Source: Gliomastix tumulicola
Lineage: Eukaryota; Ascomycota; Sordariomycetes; Hypocreales; Bionectriaceae
Length of the DNA stretch: 64,000 nucleotides
Assembly: GCA_001599755.1 (NCBI GenBank)
Contig: BCHX01000001.1
Coordinates: 5,580,001 to 5,644,000, forward strand
Reading direction: 5' to 3'
Shown: positions 44,640-56,510 of the stretch, piece by piece
Layout: every line of letters begins with the position of its first letter
Position numbering within the stretch: the first letter of the stretch is position 1
The notes under the pieces: model-generated
Told to the model about the DNA's origin: nothing
Database searches by the model: none
What the model saw: the letters and a program-made list of their open reading frames with translations, nothing else
Made by a program: the position numbers and the translations under genes

Positions 44640-45360
44640 AGAACGGACAAAAAGCAGCCCGAGATCCAGCCACGAGTCTCTGATATTGACGAAAGGAAAT
44701 GGGTTCCCATCCAGCACGGCCGCGCTGAGTGTGTGTGTTTTCGGTTAGATTTCCATCGAGATTGGGGGTATTCCAAAGGGCAGAACGACCCGGGTGTTGA
44801 AGGCGTTGAATTTTGTTACTACCACTGTTGCTATCTATTTCATCTTGTCACACCATTTCCCTCGTTGCTTTTATCTCGCTTTACATCTTCATCCTCTACT
44901 ACTTTTTTTCTTTCTTTTTTGGGGTTTCACTCTTGCATTGTGGGAGCGTGTATGATGTACACATCTGGAGATACCTTATCTGGAAACAAGACTTTCCAAA
45001 TTGGCAGGCTGAATTTGAGGACGCGAGTGATAGCCAGTGAGCACTGCAGCTTAGGCTCTACCTACCTACTAGTAGTTGATACATTCATTGCACATACAAA
45101 TATTGTGTGAGAGATCCGTGATCAGCCCATTGCCTGAGTATCTCCGAGTGTCTCCCCGCCTTGATTGGATATTGGAGCTCCCCTCCTTCACATGTCGCAA
45201 CCCCGCCCAACGTCACTCCAACTGCTGTGAGGTGAGCTCCAGGTATAAGTAAGATAACATTCCTCCTGGACAAACCAAATGCTTCCCACTATCTTAATCT
45301 GAACCAAATCGGACCAAAGCATCATCACATTTCTGCAACTGCGTCGTCCCTTCATCCACA
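44640..45360. promoter_or_regulatory. Intergenic region, GH76 to dihydroxyacetone kinase
   Basis: 721 bp on a tandem arrangement. The left part is T-rich (about 44880-44920) and fits a 3' UTR; the right part is the kinase promoter. No gene is seen. Confidence 0.45.
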
Positions 45361-45975
45361 ATGTCGTCGAAGCACTTCATCAACGACGCCTCCAAGCTCG
45401 TCGAGGACGCCCTCCACAGCCTCACCCTCGTCAACCCGACCGTCGCCCTCGACCGCCAGAACAAGGTCGTCTACCGCCGGCCGACCGATGCCGCCCTGCC
45501 GGCGCAGGTCTCCATCGTCTCCGGCGGCGGCTCGGGCCACGAGCCGTCGTTCGCGGCCATGGTCGGCCCCGGTCTGCTGAGCGCCGCGGTCGCGGGGACC
45601 ATCTTCGCCAGTCCGTCGGCCGAGCAGATCCGCGTCGGGATCGCGTCGCGCGTCGACGGGGACAAGGGCGTGCTCGTCGTGGTGATGAACTACACGGGGG
45701 ACGTGCTCAACTTCGGCATGGCGGTCGAGAAGGCGCGCGCCGCGGGGACGGGCGTGGAGATGGTGGTTGTCGGGGACGACGTCGGCGTCGGGCGGGAGAA
45801 GGCGGGTAAAGTTGGGAGGAGGGGCATCGCGGGGACGGTGCTCGTGCTGAAGATGGCGGGTGCGCTGGCCGCCGAGGGCTGGTCGTTGGGGGACGTGGCC
45901 AAGGTCGCGAGGCTTGCGGCGGAGAACATCGTCAGCGTTGGGGCGAGTCTCGAGCATGTGCATGTGCCTGGGAGG

Positions 45976-46006
<31 letters not shown>

Positions 46007-47213
46007 ATGGGCTGGCTGCGGGGGAGGTTGAGATTGGCATGGGCATTCACAACGAGGCGGGCTCGGCGAGGGAGAAGCTGGCGCTGCCGGAGCTTGTGGG
46101 CAGGATGCTGTCGCAGCTGCTGGACCAGAAGGACAAGGACCGCGCATTCCTAAACGTCAACTCGAACGAGGTCGTGCTGCTGATCAACAACCTCGGCGGT
46201 GTCAGTGCCTTGGAGTTGGGCGGCATCACGACCGAGGTGGTCTCGCAGCTCGAGGGCAGCTATAGCATCAAGCCTGTGAGAATCCTCAGCGGTACCTACA
46301 TGACTAGTCTGAACGGGCTGGGCTTCAGCATCTCGCTGCTCAACGTGGTGAACACGGACATCGGCGGGCCGAGCATGATCCAGCTGCTGGATGCCCCGAG
46401 CGAGGTGACGGGGTGGGCGGCGCCGATCAAGAAGACTACGTGGGAGGCGAAGAACAGCGCTGTGAGGGACGAGGTGACCGATACGAGTCGCGCGGCTGAG
46501 CCTAGCGGTCTGGTGGCCGAGGCCTCGGGAATGAAGGAGGCTCTGACAAGTGCGCTGGAGAGTGTCATCGTTGCTGAGCCCGAGATCACGCGATATGACA
46601 CTGTGGTCGGCGACGGTGACTGCGGCATCGGGCTCAAGAGAGGAGCGGAAGGTGAGTTCTCCACGAACCGAAGAGGTGTCGCTTGTTAAAGCTAACAATA
46701 CACTCGCAATAAGCCGTCCTCAAACATCTCAGCAGCACTCAGTTGACTGGTGACGTCGTCGTCGACCTGGCCGCCATCGTCCCTATTGTAGAGAACAACA
46801 TGGACGGCACCTCGGGAGCGCTCTACGCCATCTTCCTCAACGCTCTCGTCCATGCTCTCCGCAGCCAGGGCTCCGGTACAGCGTCCCCTGCCACTTGGGC
46901 TGCCGCTCTCAAGGACAGTTGTGACGCCCTGTCCAAGTACACGCCCGCGCGCCCCGGCGACCGGACCCTCGTTGATGCGCTCTACCCCTTCGTCGAGGTT
47001 CTCGGCAAGACGGGCGACGTGGCACAGGCGGCGCAGGCTGCGAGGAAGGCGGCGGATGAGACCAAGGGGATGAGGGCGAGCCTTGGACGGTCGGTGTATG
47101 TCGGTGGGAGCGGTTTTGAGGAGGTTCCCGACCCAGGCGCGTGGGGGCTGGCATGCTTCTTCCTCGGTCTGGGAGGTGTGAAGCCAAATGAGGAGGGCTG
47201 GGAGAGTATCTGA
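45361..47213 (+). CDS. DAK1: ATP-dependent dihydroxyacetone kinase
   Basis: Two exons, 45361-46651 and 46714-47213, giving 596 residues, as in yeast Dak1/Dak2. The DhaK domain carries SIVSGGGSGHEPSF, VVMNYTGDVLNFG and the substrate-binding His in GMGIHNEAG. The DhaL domain holds the Mg-ATP site VVGDGDCGIGLKRGAE and DGTSGALYAIF; the intron falls just after the first of these. It phosphorylates dihydroxyacetone (and glyceraldehyde) in glycerol or methylglyoxal-related metabolism in the cytosol. Odd: seven GCT and four GAT codons in a row at 45976-46008 add Ala7-Asp4 in the loop before the substrate His, a repeat likely to vary between strains. No signal or transit peptide. Confidence 0.95.
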
Positions 47214-47447
47214 GTCACATGCACCAACTGATGTCCATTGCATATGAATGAGATTCACCATGGGGATCATATTTGCCCTGCTGCGAAATCAATTCGTTCC
47301 AACGCCAGTTTAAGTCCCTGAGCCTATCGCCAATTAGACGTACAGATAGGATATTTGTGTGTTGTTTCTTCAGATTATTGACCCAAAAGCCTCCCCAACC
47401 CGTGACATCTTCATACCCATCGTGAACAAAGCGTGGCGGTTTCCCTT

Positions 47448-48033
47448 TTAGCTCAGCAGCACCAGAATGACACTGTCTCCTCTCAGGAACCTAAGGACGC
47501 ATTGTTAGCCTGGAATATTCATTCTCGTGGAATCTCCAAACACAAAATAAGTGGCGGGGGGAATGGCGTACATCTTGCTGATGAAGCGGTCCTTATTCAC
47601 CGGCCTGCCCTTCTTGCCGTCCGCCAGCCGGGGCGTCTCCGTCCACATCTCCTTGACGTTCTCGAGCACCATGTTGCAGTGGCGGTCGAAGGCCTTGACG
47701 CGGGCGAGCAGCTTGCGGTTGTTGCGGATCGAGATGAGGACCTGCACGTGCGACCGCACGGCCGTCTGCAGGATCGAGAGGGGTCCTGTTGCGAACTCGT
47801 GCTCTTCGACTAGGGCGACTTCGTACTCTCTGCGGCGCCTTGTTAGCAAAGTGGTCGACTCGGACTCCCGCGTGGGAGGGGAGGGGGAGGGGGAGGGGGG
47901 TTATCGTTCGTACGTGAGTTCGTTGCGTGCCTTGAGGAGCAGCTCCCTGTGGAAAGAATGTTAGCAATTTTCCTGGATCAATGACGGACGGTACTTTCAG
48001 GACCACGTACTGGATCTTCGCGTCGTCGGCCAT
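47448..48033 (-). CDS. SMD2: Small nuclear ribonucleoprotein Sm D2
   Basis: Four exons on the minus strand: 48033-48011, 47946-47914, 47829-47572 and 47490-47448, total 357 nt, 118 residues, the same length as human SmD2. The joined start reads MADDAKIQELLLKARNELT, then EYEVALVEEHEFATGPLSIL. Sm1 is VQVLISIRNNRKLLARVKAF with DRHCNMVLENVKEMW, and Sm2 is FLRGDSVILVLLS at the end, coded by the last 43-nt exon. Known role: core heptamer of spliceosomal U1, U2, U4 and U5 snRNPs. Exons 1, 2 and 4 are too short to be seen as open frames. It is divergent from the hydrolase gene at 48464. Confidence 0.95.
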
Positions 48034-48463
48034 GGTGACGGTGAATGGAGCGTTTGTGTGTTTTGGGGAGGAATTGGGCGGTCCAGCGCAACGAGGCTGG
48101 AGCGATGAATGCAAGCTTCCCAAAGCTCAAAAACTTGAAGGCGGTCTCGCAGCGAAGTCTGATTGGTTGTCAAAGCTTAAAATTGGAGAGTCTAGAAACC
48201 AAAAATAAGCGGGACATTTTGTGGTGACTTTGCGTGCAGGATGCGGATTTTATTAAGTCCCCCAACTATGCAGCCCAAGACCCTGGCAATCGGCAATCTT
48301 CTGCTATCCTCGGGTTAGAATTTCGATCTTGGGAAAACTACAGCCGTCTCCTCAATCTCGAAATACATAACCTAGGTAACCGCAGCATCGCGACCCGCCT
48401 ACGACAGAATCCGATGCGCTTATTACACCAGTGAACGTCTCGTTTCCGAAATTTTGGCCTCAA
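48034..48463. promoter_or_regulatory. Divergent promoter, SMD2 and EHD3-like genes
   Basis: 430 bp between two divergent start codons of genes for RNA splicing and mitochondria. No clear TATA box; no coding signal. Confidence 0.45.
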
Positions 48464-50030
48464 ATGTTATCACGGACCATTGCTGCTCGTGCCAGTACGG
48501 CAGCGACTACTGTAGGCCGAAGAACATTCGCCATGTCTCGACCGGTACGTTTGCGACACCTCGGCGACAAGCACCACAGCTAAGTAGGTATTCAAAGCTG
48601 ACTCTTGGGATGGATTGCAGCTCTCTACAGAAGCCTCGAAGATTAGGGAGCTCCCGGGCGACGAAGCTCACGATGTCGTTTTCGAGAGCAAATACGGTCT
48701 ACGGACCATCCTGCTCAACCGGCCGAAGAAGCTCAACTCGCTCAACGCATCGATGATCCGGAAGATTGTGCCGCGGCTGGTCGAGTGGGAGAAGTCAGAC
48801 ATGGCCAACGTGGTCGTCATGAAGGGTGCAGGCGAGAAGGCGCTCTGCGCTGGTGGCGATGTCGCGGCCCTCGCCCAGATGAACAAGGAGAGCGAGGACG
48901 GGTGGAAGAAGTCAGCGGACTACTTTGGCCTCGAATACAAGCTCGACCACTACATCTCGACATATACGAAGCCTTACATCGCGTTTATGGACGGCATTAC
49001 GATGGGCGGCGGCGTCGGGCTGAGCATCCATGCGCCGTTCCGGATCGCTACAGAGAAGACAGTCTTTGCCATGCCTGAGACGACGATTGGCTTCTTCCCG
49101 GACGTTGGCGCGTCCTTCTTCCTGCCGCGGATGAACGGCTCCGTCGGAACCTACCTGGCTCTGACGAGCGACAGACTGACGGGCCCTAATGTCTTCTACT
49201 CGGGCATTGCTACGCACTACCTGCACTCTACCAGTCTCCCCGATCTCGAGGCGCGTCTCGCCGAGATGCGCTTCCTCGACTCGCAAAACCTGCCCGAGCG
49301 CCTCCAGCTCATCAACGACACCCTCGAGGAGTTCTGCACCGGCCTCCCCTACGACCAGCCCTTCCACCTCGCCGGCGACGTCCGCAAGGCCATCGACCGA
49401 TGCTTCAACAAGAACAACGTCAACGACATCATCGCGGCCCTCGAGGCGGAGCGCGGCCCCACGGAGGAGTGGGCGCGCAAGACGCTCGACACGCTGCGCA
49501 AGCGCTCGCCCACGGCCGTGCACGTGACGCTCCGCCAGATGCGCGTCGGCGGCGACTGGGATATCGCCGAGACGTTCAAGAAGGAGCACAAGATCGCGAC
49601 GCAGTTCATGAAGCACCCGGACTTCACTGAGGGCGTGACGGCGCTGCTCGTGCGCAAGGAGAAGCCCCAGTGGTCGCCCGCGTCGCTCGAGGCCATCCCC
49701 GCGAGCGACAACGTGGCCAAGCCCTTCTTCGAGTTCGACAACAACAACAACGACGGTAGCAGCGAGGACCTCGAGCTCTTCTCGGAGAGCACGTACTCGG
49801 AGTACCCGTTCGCGTCGCTGGGCGTGCCGAGCGAGGAGGAGGTGCGCAAGGCCGCCGAGGAGAAGCCGCTGACGCCGAAGCAGCTCGAGGCGGCCGTCGT
49901 CGCTTCGCGCAAGGGCCGCCAGGGCATCACCGAGGTCGTGCGGGAGATTATCCAGCGCAAGACGGATGTGAACGACGAGGGCAAGGTGCGGTGGCTGGCT
50001 GACGAGGCTCTGCCCACCAGCAGGTTGTAA
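48464..50030 (+). CDS. EHD3: Mitochondrial 3-hydroxyisobutyryl-CoA hydrolase (Ehd3-like)
   Basis: Two exons, 48464-48544 and 48621-50030, giving 496 residues. The first exon encodes an Arg/Ala/Thr-rich mitochondrial presequence (MLSRTIAARASTAATTVGRR). The crotonase fold follows: RTILLNRPKKLNSLNASM, oxyanion-hole ALCAGGDVAAL, and KPYIAFMDGITMGGGVGLS with the active-site segment FAMPETTIGFFPDVGASFFL, whose Glu and Asp are typical of the hydrolase subgroup. Known role: valine catabolism, releasing 3-hydroxyisobutyrate; the yeast homologue is also a component of the mitochondrial small ribosomal subunit (mS47). The C-terminal ECH_2 part extends further (SYSEYPFASLG-like, QGITEVVREIIQRK) than simple hydratases. 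No defect seen. Confidence 0.92.
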
Positions 50031-50500
50031 GAGAACGGGGCGATTGGAAATTACAGATCAAAAGTAGAATTTCGATACAGCTTGAGCGGCTTGTAAGATA
50101 TGAGGTATTTTTTCCCCCCGGACATGCGAGATCAGAGGGTTTTGTCTCAATGTGAATAATTACACGATACTGTTCATGAGTTGTCGGTGAATGCACGCTA
50201 TTGGCCTGTGATTTCTCTTCCGAATGGTTGGGTGAGAATGGTGACATTAATGGGTGGGGCGGGATAGGTGAAGCGAAGAGTCAAAATCATCTCAAAAATG
50301 CGATAAATCATCAAAAAGTGGCATGGAAATAGCCTCAGATTGATTAGGCAGGAAATCAGCACGGAAAATGGAGGGGTGGATGACGAAATAGGGCGTACGG
50401 AGCGTGTGTGTGTGGTTGGTGTGGATGGCTTGCCTCCTAGCTCAAGTCATGTGTAAGATAAAACCATCAGGATCTCAACGAGCTTCACGTTGGGGAAGGA

Positions 50501-50508
50501 TATAAAAG
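50501..50508 (+). promoter_or_regulatory. TATAAAAG box upstream of the AMS2-like gene
   Basis: Perfect TATA consensus in AGGATATAAAAGGGAG, with no protein gene starting within 1 kb downstream. If used, it would give a very long 5' leader or an independent noncoding transcript. Confidence 0.45.
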
Positions 50509-51293
50509 GGAGCGAACCGCCCACCGACAGCTAGTGGAAGGGACGGGAAACCCTCCTCCTACAACTCCTCGCTCTTCCTTACCATCGGGAGAAGGAAAAA
50601 GAAGGAACCCTGAAGGGTTGACTCCGGGTGCCTGTCCAGGGAGCCAAGCCGAGCCGACTTGCCCACGGGTGCCGCAGAGTGGCGGGCTTTGAGCCAGCTA
50701 AAGTCCGCGGTTATTCACTTCGAAAACTGGAACGCAAATCGACCCTCGACAGGGGTCCGGTTCTGACCAACTCTCTCTCGTTTCTTTCAGTGTGGCTGCC
50801 TTGGGGTTGAACAGACTCCCTATCTGTTTCTGCCTCAGGCATCAAAGACAGGCACGCATCGTCTCCGTGTGTGGGGCCGTCCATTCGGCGCCGGGAGTCG
50901 GACCCACACGGTACTTGCGGGAGCCAATAGCAGCGCTCGAAAGTGACTTGCTTGCTTTCCTGGAGGCTGGGAAGGAAGGAGCGTGGGAGCGCCCCACTTG
51001 ATTTACAGTGGGCGCGTCCGGCAAACGTCAGTCTTCCTGACGCGGTAGCGGGAAACAACCATCACGAGTCGAGTCAACTTGCACTTACACGCTGCATCGC
51101 TCCCCCTTTGCCCTGTTTTGGTAGCCGTTTTTTTTTTCTCTTTCAGAGCTACCTGTCTTGAGTTATTGTTGCATTCTGTACCAGCGACTTCCTGTTCCTC
51201 TTTTAAATTGTACCCTTTCCCCCCCCCCATTCCTGCTGCATTATTGCCATCCATCCCTTACCGCCGGCCTCGAGGTGGATCCTGCACGGTTTA

Positions 51294-51315
51294 GACGCGC
51301 CCACGCATCGCGTCT
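51294..51315 (+). promoter_or_regulatory. MluI-box-like cluster before the AMS2-like gene
   Basis: GACGCGC at 51294-51300 and TCGCGTCT at 51308-51315, about 300 bp before the start codon. The second 8-mer also occurs before the polymerase alpha gene next to a perfect ACGCGT. Confidence 0.35.
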
Positions 51316-51610
51316 TATGAAAGTACCCGCCCCAGCTTCAGATCGGAATTCTGCCAATTTGACCTCACCTTGCACTCGATCGCCCACCATCTCCCTCGTC
51401 GACGACTTTCTTCTTCCTCACCTTGCTCTGACCTCGACCTCTCTCTCCCGTCACACCTTCTCACACCACCACGCTCTCAATTGAGGAAATCATCCGTCTG
51501 GATTCTTCTTCCTTACTCACCTCTTCAACCTTACCTCGTCAAACGTTCCTCGACATCAATCACCCTGACGACGGTTCCGGGGACGCACAGCTCCCAAGGG
51601 GCTCTTCACA

Positions 51611-54600
51611 ATGGCGTCGCCATTGCCAAATCCCGTGGGAGGCAGCTGGAATAGCGGCCACCAGCCGATGCCTCCTATGGACGACGGCGTCCAAGTCAGA
51701 CCCATGGGCCGTACGTTTTTAGCAATCCTTCCCCCTCCCTTGGACAGAAAGCAGCTGACGTGAAGTCTGCAGTCAAGGTCCATTACACATTCGACAGAGA
51801 AGGCCAAATCAACTGCCTCGCCAGACACCCTCACACGATTCACGTACAGACGATGGCTCTCGACGAAGCGAACACGATAGGCGTCGTCGACCTCCGACTC
51901 TGCATCCAGGCTGTGGCAGAATGCAGCCCCGAACTCGCCAGCCAGGAATGCGATTATACGATATACGCACGCGATTATTCCGAGTTCGATACACCGTTGG
52001 TCGGCCAGGGCATGCTGTCGTGGGCATTGGACGCTCTGAGGTCAGAGTCTGGAGGACAGCAATCCAAGATGGTCACGGGCCGTGTGGTCAAGAACGTCCT
52101 GGGAGTGTTTGGAAATGGCAACAAGGAGATCCTGGAGGTCCGATTGAAGCTCACGGAGACGATCAAAGTCCAGCGGTCAATGGAGGGGTCTCGACAGATC
52201 GAGAGGCCGATGTCACATCCTCCACAACTACAGGCTCACCAGCAGCAACAAGTGCCTCAGCAGCCACAACCACAGCGACCTCAGCATCCTCTTCAACACC
52301 AGCATGAGCAACACCAGCAACATATGCTGCAGCAGCAGGCTTCTCAGCAACAGCCCTCACAAAGCAGGCCAATGGAAACTGTCATGACGCCCACTGGCAC
52401 GGCTGAGTGGAACTCTTTTATGCAGTCCAACCCACACATCGGCCAGCACAACGCGTACTCTCGTGTTGCTTCTCCAGCCTTGTCCCAGGGTCGGCCGGTC
52501 TCCAAGGCTGAAAGACGAGACTCGTTCATTCAGCCAGCCCCGGAGCCAGGCTTGCAGGGGCAGGTTCCTCAGTTGCAGCCGATACAACCGCAGCAGACTA
52601 TTCAGAGGGTGGCTCCTACTCCAGTTGATACGACGACAACGGACGCAGGTGCCGATGCCATCCCCTCGGCGCCTCCCTCTCGTCCCACTAGCAGAGCATC
52701 GACTACAAGGCGCCGGCCGAGAAAACCGCCCACCGGCAGACCCCGAGGCAGGCCACGCAAGAAGGCACCTGATGGCAACACCTCGGGGTACGAGGACGGC
52801 ACTGAAGGAGAAGATGGAGGACCAGCGAAAAAGAGAGCTAAGACGACCCAAGTCGACAAGACCAGCTCAGCTCCTTTCGGCGCCGGTCCGGACTCGCTGA
52901 GAGTAGCTGCTAGCACGTCAGGCTCATTACGAAACTTTCGGCCCGTCAATATGAGCGGCGAGGCGCCAGGTGGAAGCCATCTCCAGGAGATTCCTCGTGT
53001 TCCAACGCCAGTACCTCAGGGTCTTCCAGGCTCCAAGCTCGGGGGAAACAAAGCTCCAGTGCGCAGGGAGTCGTCAATGATGCAGGAGATGTCGATGGGC
53101 CAGCCCTCGCCTCAAAATGAGATGTCACAGACGCAGGCTTTTTCTCCCCATGATGACGGCCGATCTCCCGAACTCGCAGCCCCGACCCCTGCGTACTCCG
53201 ACTTCAGCGCGACTGACATGGCCTCCTCACCCCCTGTGCCTAGACGAGCATCTTCCATAGGTTGCGCCATGTCTAGTCCTACGTTACCACCCATGCCCAA
53301 CCTTTCGAGAGATGACGAAGGTCCTGATGATATCATGGAGGACCTATTCGGCAACGAGCCTGTCCTTGCTCAGCCTCTACCGAAAGCCCCCGTCAATTTT
53401 CAACCTTGCAGGGACATGAAGCCCGCATTGAATCGAATCGACTCTTCGTTGCCTATGCAGGTCTTCCGGATGGATCCTGGCCCAGACGGTCAGAGCATGG
53501 TTCAGATTGGCAGCTTCGGCCCTCCAGAGACTGACTCGTTCGCCTTCCCTACCTCAGATGCAGCTGGTCCTATGAAGCTAGCCAGGCCCCAGCCTGCTGC
53601 CCAAAAGCCTCGTCAACAGCAACCGTCGAACCGAGCGTCGCTACCACCCACCCCTCCTCTAACGACGGATGCGCCTGAGAAAGCCCCTAGCCCAGCCGTT
53701 GTCCTGAATTGTGTCGCGGAACGGCCCCAAGCTGAAGCCACAATCTCAACCAACGAACAGGTAGCTCTCTCCATTGAGGATGATGCTGCCGCTACATCAC
53801 AAGTCGAGCCAATGCACACTGCTAGACAGCCCGATCATGCGCCACTTGACCAGGGTCACGATGTGTCCATGTCCGATCTTGGCGCGTCCTTCGACGGTTC
53901 CGGTTCATTCGCTTCCCAGTCAGCGGGTACAGTTTCAGAGTCGGCCCCCTCAGGGAAAGCGTCAAAGCCCAGGCCAGCGCCCAGGCCGCTCGTTCGATCT
54001 CAATCAGCCAACATCCAAATGAAGCTCCCGAAAGCCCAGACTGAAGCGCCTCCGAAGCCGTCAGTGCCACGCAGAGCAGCTAGTACCCTGCCAGTATCCA
54101 TGGCACGTCCGCGGGGCAGTACTACCTCTACTATGGACTTGCCAGCATCGGGTACCAGCAGTCGTTCAGCGGGATCCGAGCGACGTCAAGCCGAAGGCTC
54201 GGTGCCTCCCATGCCGGCAAGTGATTCTCCGGCTGTAGACCTAACCGCCTCAAAAGCTACGGCTAGTACCGCGACCCTACCCGTACCAGCGAGCGATCCC
54301 GTTATGCCTGCTTCAGCCCCAGCCACCTCACTTCACCTACCACAACCACTAGCGTTACCGACAGCCATGCCACTAGACCCCTACGCCCCAACGCCGTCTT
54401 CCCCAGTCAGCCGAAGATCTAACAAGAACAAGGTTAAGAAAGAAACGATCAGGCTACGTCTAGAGGAAGCTATATCAAGAGGGGAACAACCTCTGTACTG
54501 CACCAACTGCGGAGCCATCGAAACACCAACCTGGCGAAAAATTTGGGTCCAGGATCGATTAGGGCCACCGCCGAAGGACAACCTGGTCAAGGGGACGGTA

Positions 54601-55905
54601 TACGAGACGATCCAAGTTGACAAGGAAACCGGAGAGCCGGTCGCACACCGGGTATGCAAGAAGAACCTCGACCCTGGTGATGTCGCGAGTCAATGGGACA
54701 AGAAGGATATATGCAATCCTTGTGGACTCTGGCTCTCGAAGGGCACGGAGCATAGGCCTATGGAGCAGTGGGACAAGGACGCAGGTCGACGCGGACAGGA
54801 ACGGAAGAGACGGGCACCGGGACCCAGAGCGAGGAAGCCTAGGTCAAAGAGCGATGTTCAAGCCAGCACTTTGTCTGAGGGACTGCTGCCGACCGATCCT
54901 GTCACAGATGGGATTGCTCCGCTTGGCGCAACGTCACCGGTGCATGCCCCTGGAGCCATGGGCAGGGCAGCCACGGAGCCGACAGCGACCCAGGGAGATG
55001 CCGTGGTAGAACTAGACGACGATGTTGTCCCAGCTGCCGAATCTATGGCGACGGTCTCAGACCACTCCAAGGGTGACGGGACAGCTAAAAGCCCCATCGC
55101 CCTCGACTTGGATGATGGGATGGGTCCTACCAAGCGGCTGCTTTTCCCATCGCCACGAAAGGACAACTCGCCCAAGGTCTTGAGCGATGTGGACATTAAC
55201 ATTGTGCACGTGAGCAGCGACGCCCGCCACCACAGGGAACTGGAGGCCGTCAAGGACACGTCAGCTGTTGAGCAACAGAAGCTGTCTAGCGACGGTGAGG
55301 ATCTGGAGGCATTGTTTAGAAGCCCTTTGCCCCCGAGACCATCGACGCCCACGCAGGATGCTGCCGCTGCTCCGCCAGTTGCAGTTTTCAAGACACCGAC
55401 GAGATCCACCCCCAATCGTAGGCCGATGACTAGGAGTGTCTCGCGCTCGCAGCGGACGGTGCGATCTTGGGCATCGCCTAACAAGCTGCAAAAGACGCCG
55501 TCCAAGACGCCCTCGAGGACACCGCGTGGGCACCTGAACCCTCCACAGACGCCTTTGAGTCGGAGACGCAGCCCCCGCAATCAGCCCAATACCGAGTTTG
55601 GGGAGTCTGAGTGGAATACGCCCATCAGCCGGGCTATCACGCAGATGCTCTCAGACAACCCACTGCTGTCGGATGGCAACTTTGCCGCCTTTAGCGATGA
55701 CATGGATTTCAACGATCTGCCCCCGATGGACGACCAGGCGATGGCTGGGGCCGTGGACAGCTGGTTCAGCACCGACCCCGACATGATGGGAGCGCCGACA
55801 TCTCCTCAGTGGTACGAAGGGTCCAAGCAGGTGGTCGACGACTGGAATGAGAAGACGAGCAAGGAGTTCATAGAGCAGTGCGCCAAACATGGACATGGAG
55901 TTTGA
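51611..55905 (+). CDS. AMS2: Ams2/Spt21-like GATA zinc-finger protein
   Basis: Two exons, 51611-51710 and 51773-55905, total 1410 residues. The N-terminal 130 residues hold the Spt21/Ams2 domain (KVHYTFDREGQINCLARH, DYTIYARDYSEFDTPLVGQG, GRVVKNVLGVFGNGNKEILE). A Gln-rich stretch follows, then an AT-hook-like RRRPRKPPTGRPRGRPRKK near residue 350. The zinc finger lies near residues 940-1015: LYCTNCGAIETPTWRK, then a 67-residue gap, then DICNPCGLWLSKG, much longer than the usual 17-18. Homologues bind histone gene promoters (Ams2) or promote histone transcription and silencing (Spt21) in S phase. The rest is disordered and Ser/Pro-rich with many potential phosphosites. Function in this organism is inferred from the domains. 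Confidence 0.87.
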
Positions 55906-56510
55906 GGATTTCCAGGCCAGGTGCCTTGAGTTTTGTTATCTGATTTCGAACTTTCTTATCTCCCCTTTCCTTTACTCACGGCTTCGAGGGAAGGAATAGA
56001 GGAACGAGATGGTCTACGGTATTGCTTCGAATTATCTGCGCGGCGTTGGACAGGAGGCTCAAGAGTCTTGTTTAGCACGAACTTTGGTGCGCTGAGCAAT
56101 TACAGGGTACACGAATTCTTTCAAGACATTGAGAAGGCGACGTGGCAAGCGAAAGAGTATTAGCGAGCCTGATTTGACTGATTAATGATGATATTCGATT
56201 CAAGCAATGAGTGCCAGTGCAGTAGTTAAAGTATTGATAGACACCTATATGAGAGTACTTGAATTTCAGTGTAAAGTATGCGGGGGCGCAAGTATCTTCT
56301 ACTTGCTCACTAACAGCCAGTCCACTTTACGCGCTTCGACATTTTTTCCACATACGCGTCTCGTCGCGTCTCCCAGCGCAACAACCCCACCACCACTTCT
56401 CTCTCCATCATCCAACTGTCATCCCACCAGCACGAATACCTATTTTTACACATTGAACTCCGTCCTTCTCTCCAAGTCGCTGCCTATCCACGGCATTTCA
56501 TCCGCCCATC
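55906..56510. promoter_or_regulatory. Intergenic region before POL12
   Basis: 605 bp between the AMS2-like stop and the POL12 start. No gene is seen. It contains a MluI-cell-cycle box and a TC-rich leader. Confidence 0.5.
56354..56371 (+). promoter_or_regulatory. MluI cell-cycle box upstream of POL12
   Basis: ACGCGT at 56354-56359 and TCGCGTCT at 56364-56371, about 150 bp before the start codon. ACGCGT is the MBF site of G1/S genes in yeasts, which include the polymerase alpha subunits. Use here is inferred. Confidence 0.55.

Larger units (their letters stand above)
50031..51610. promoter_or_regulatory. Upstream region and long leader of the AMS2-like gene
   Basis: 1.6 kb. The hydrolase 3' UTR is followed by a TATAAAAG box at 50501-50508 and then about 1.1 kb of TC-rich, low-coding sequence to the start codon at 51611. 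The leader has several possible splice sites (for example CTTTCAG near 50790), so it may be spliced. No separate gene is supported. Confidence 0.5.

Noticed and set aside
45352..46050. 232-codon frame antisense to dihydroxyacetone kinase
   Set aside because: His/Arg/Asp-rich shadow with no domain.
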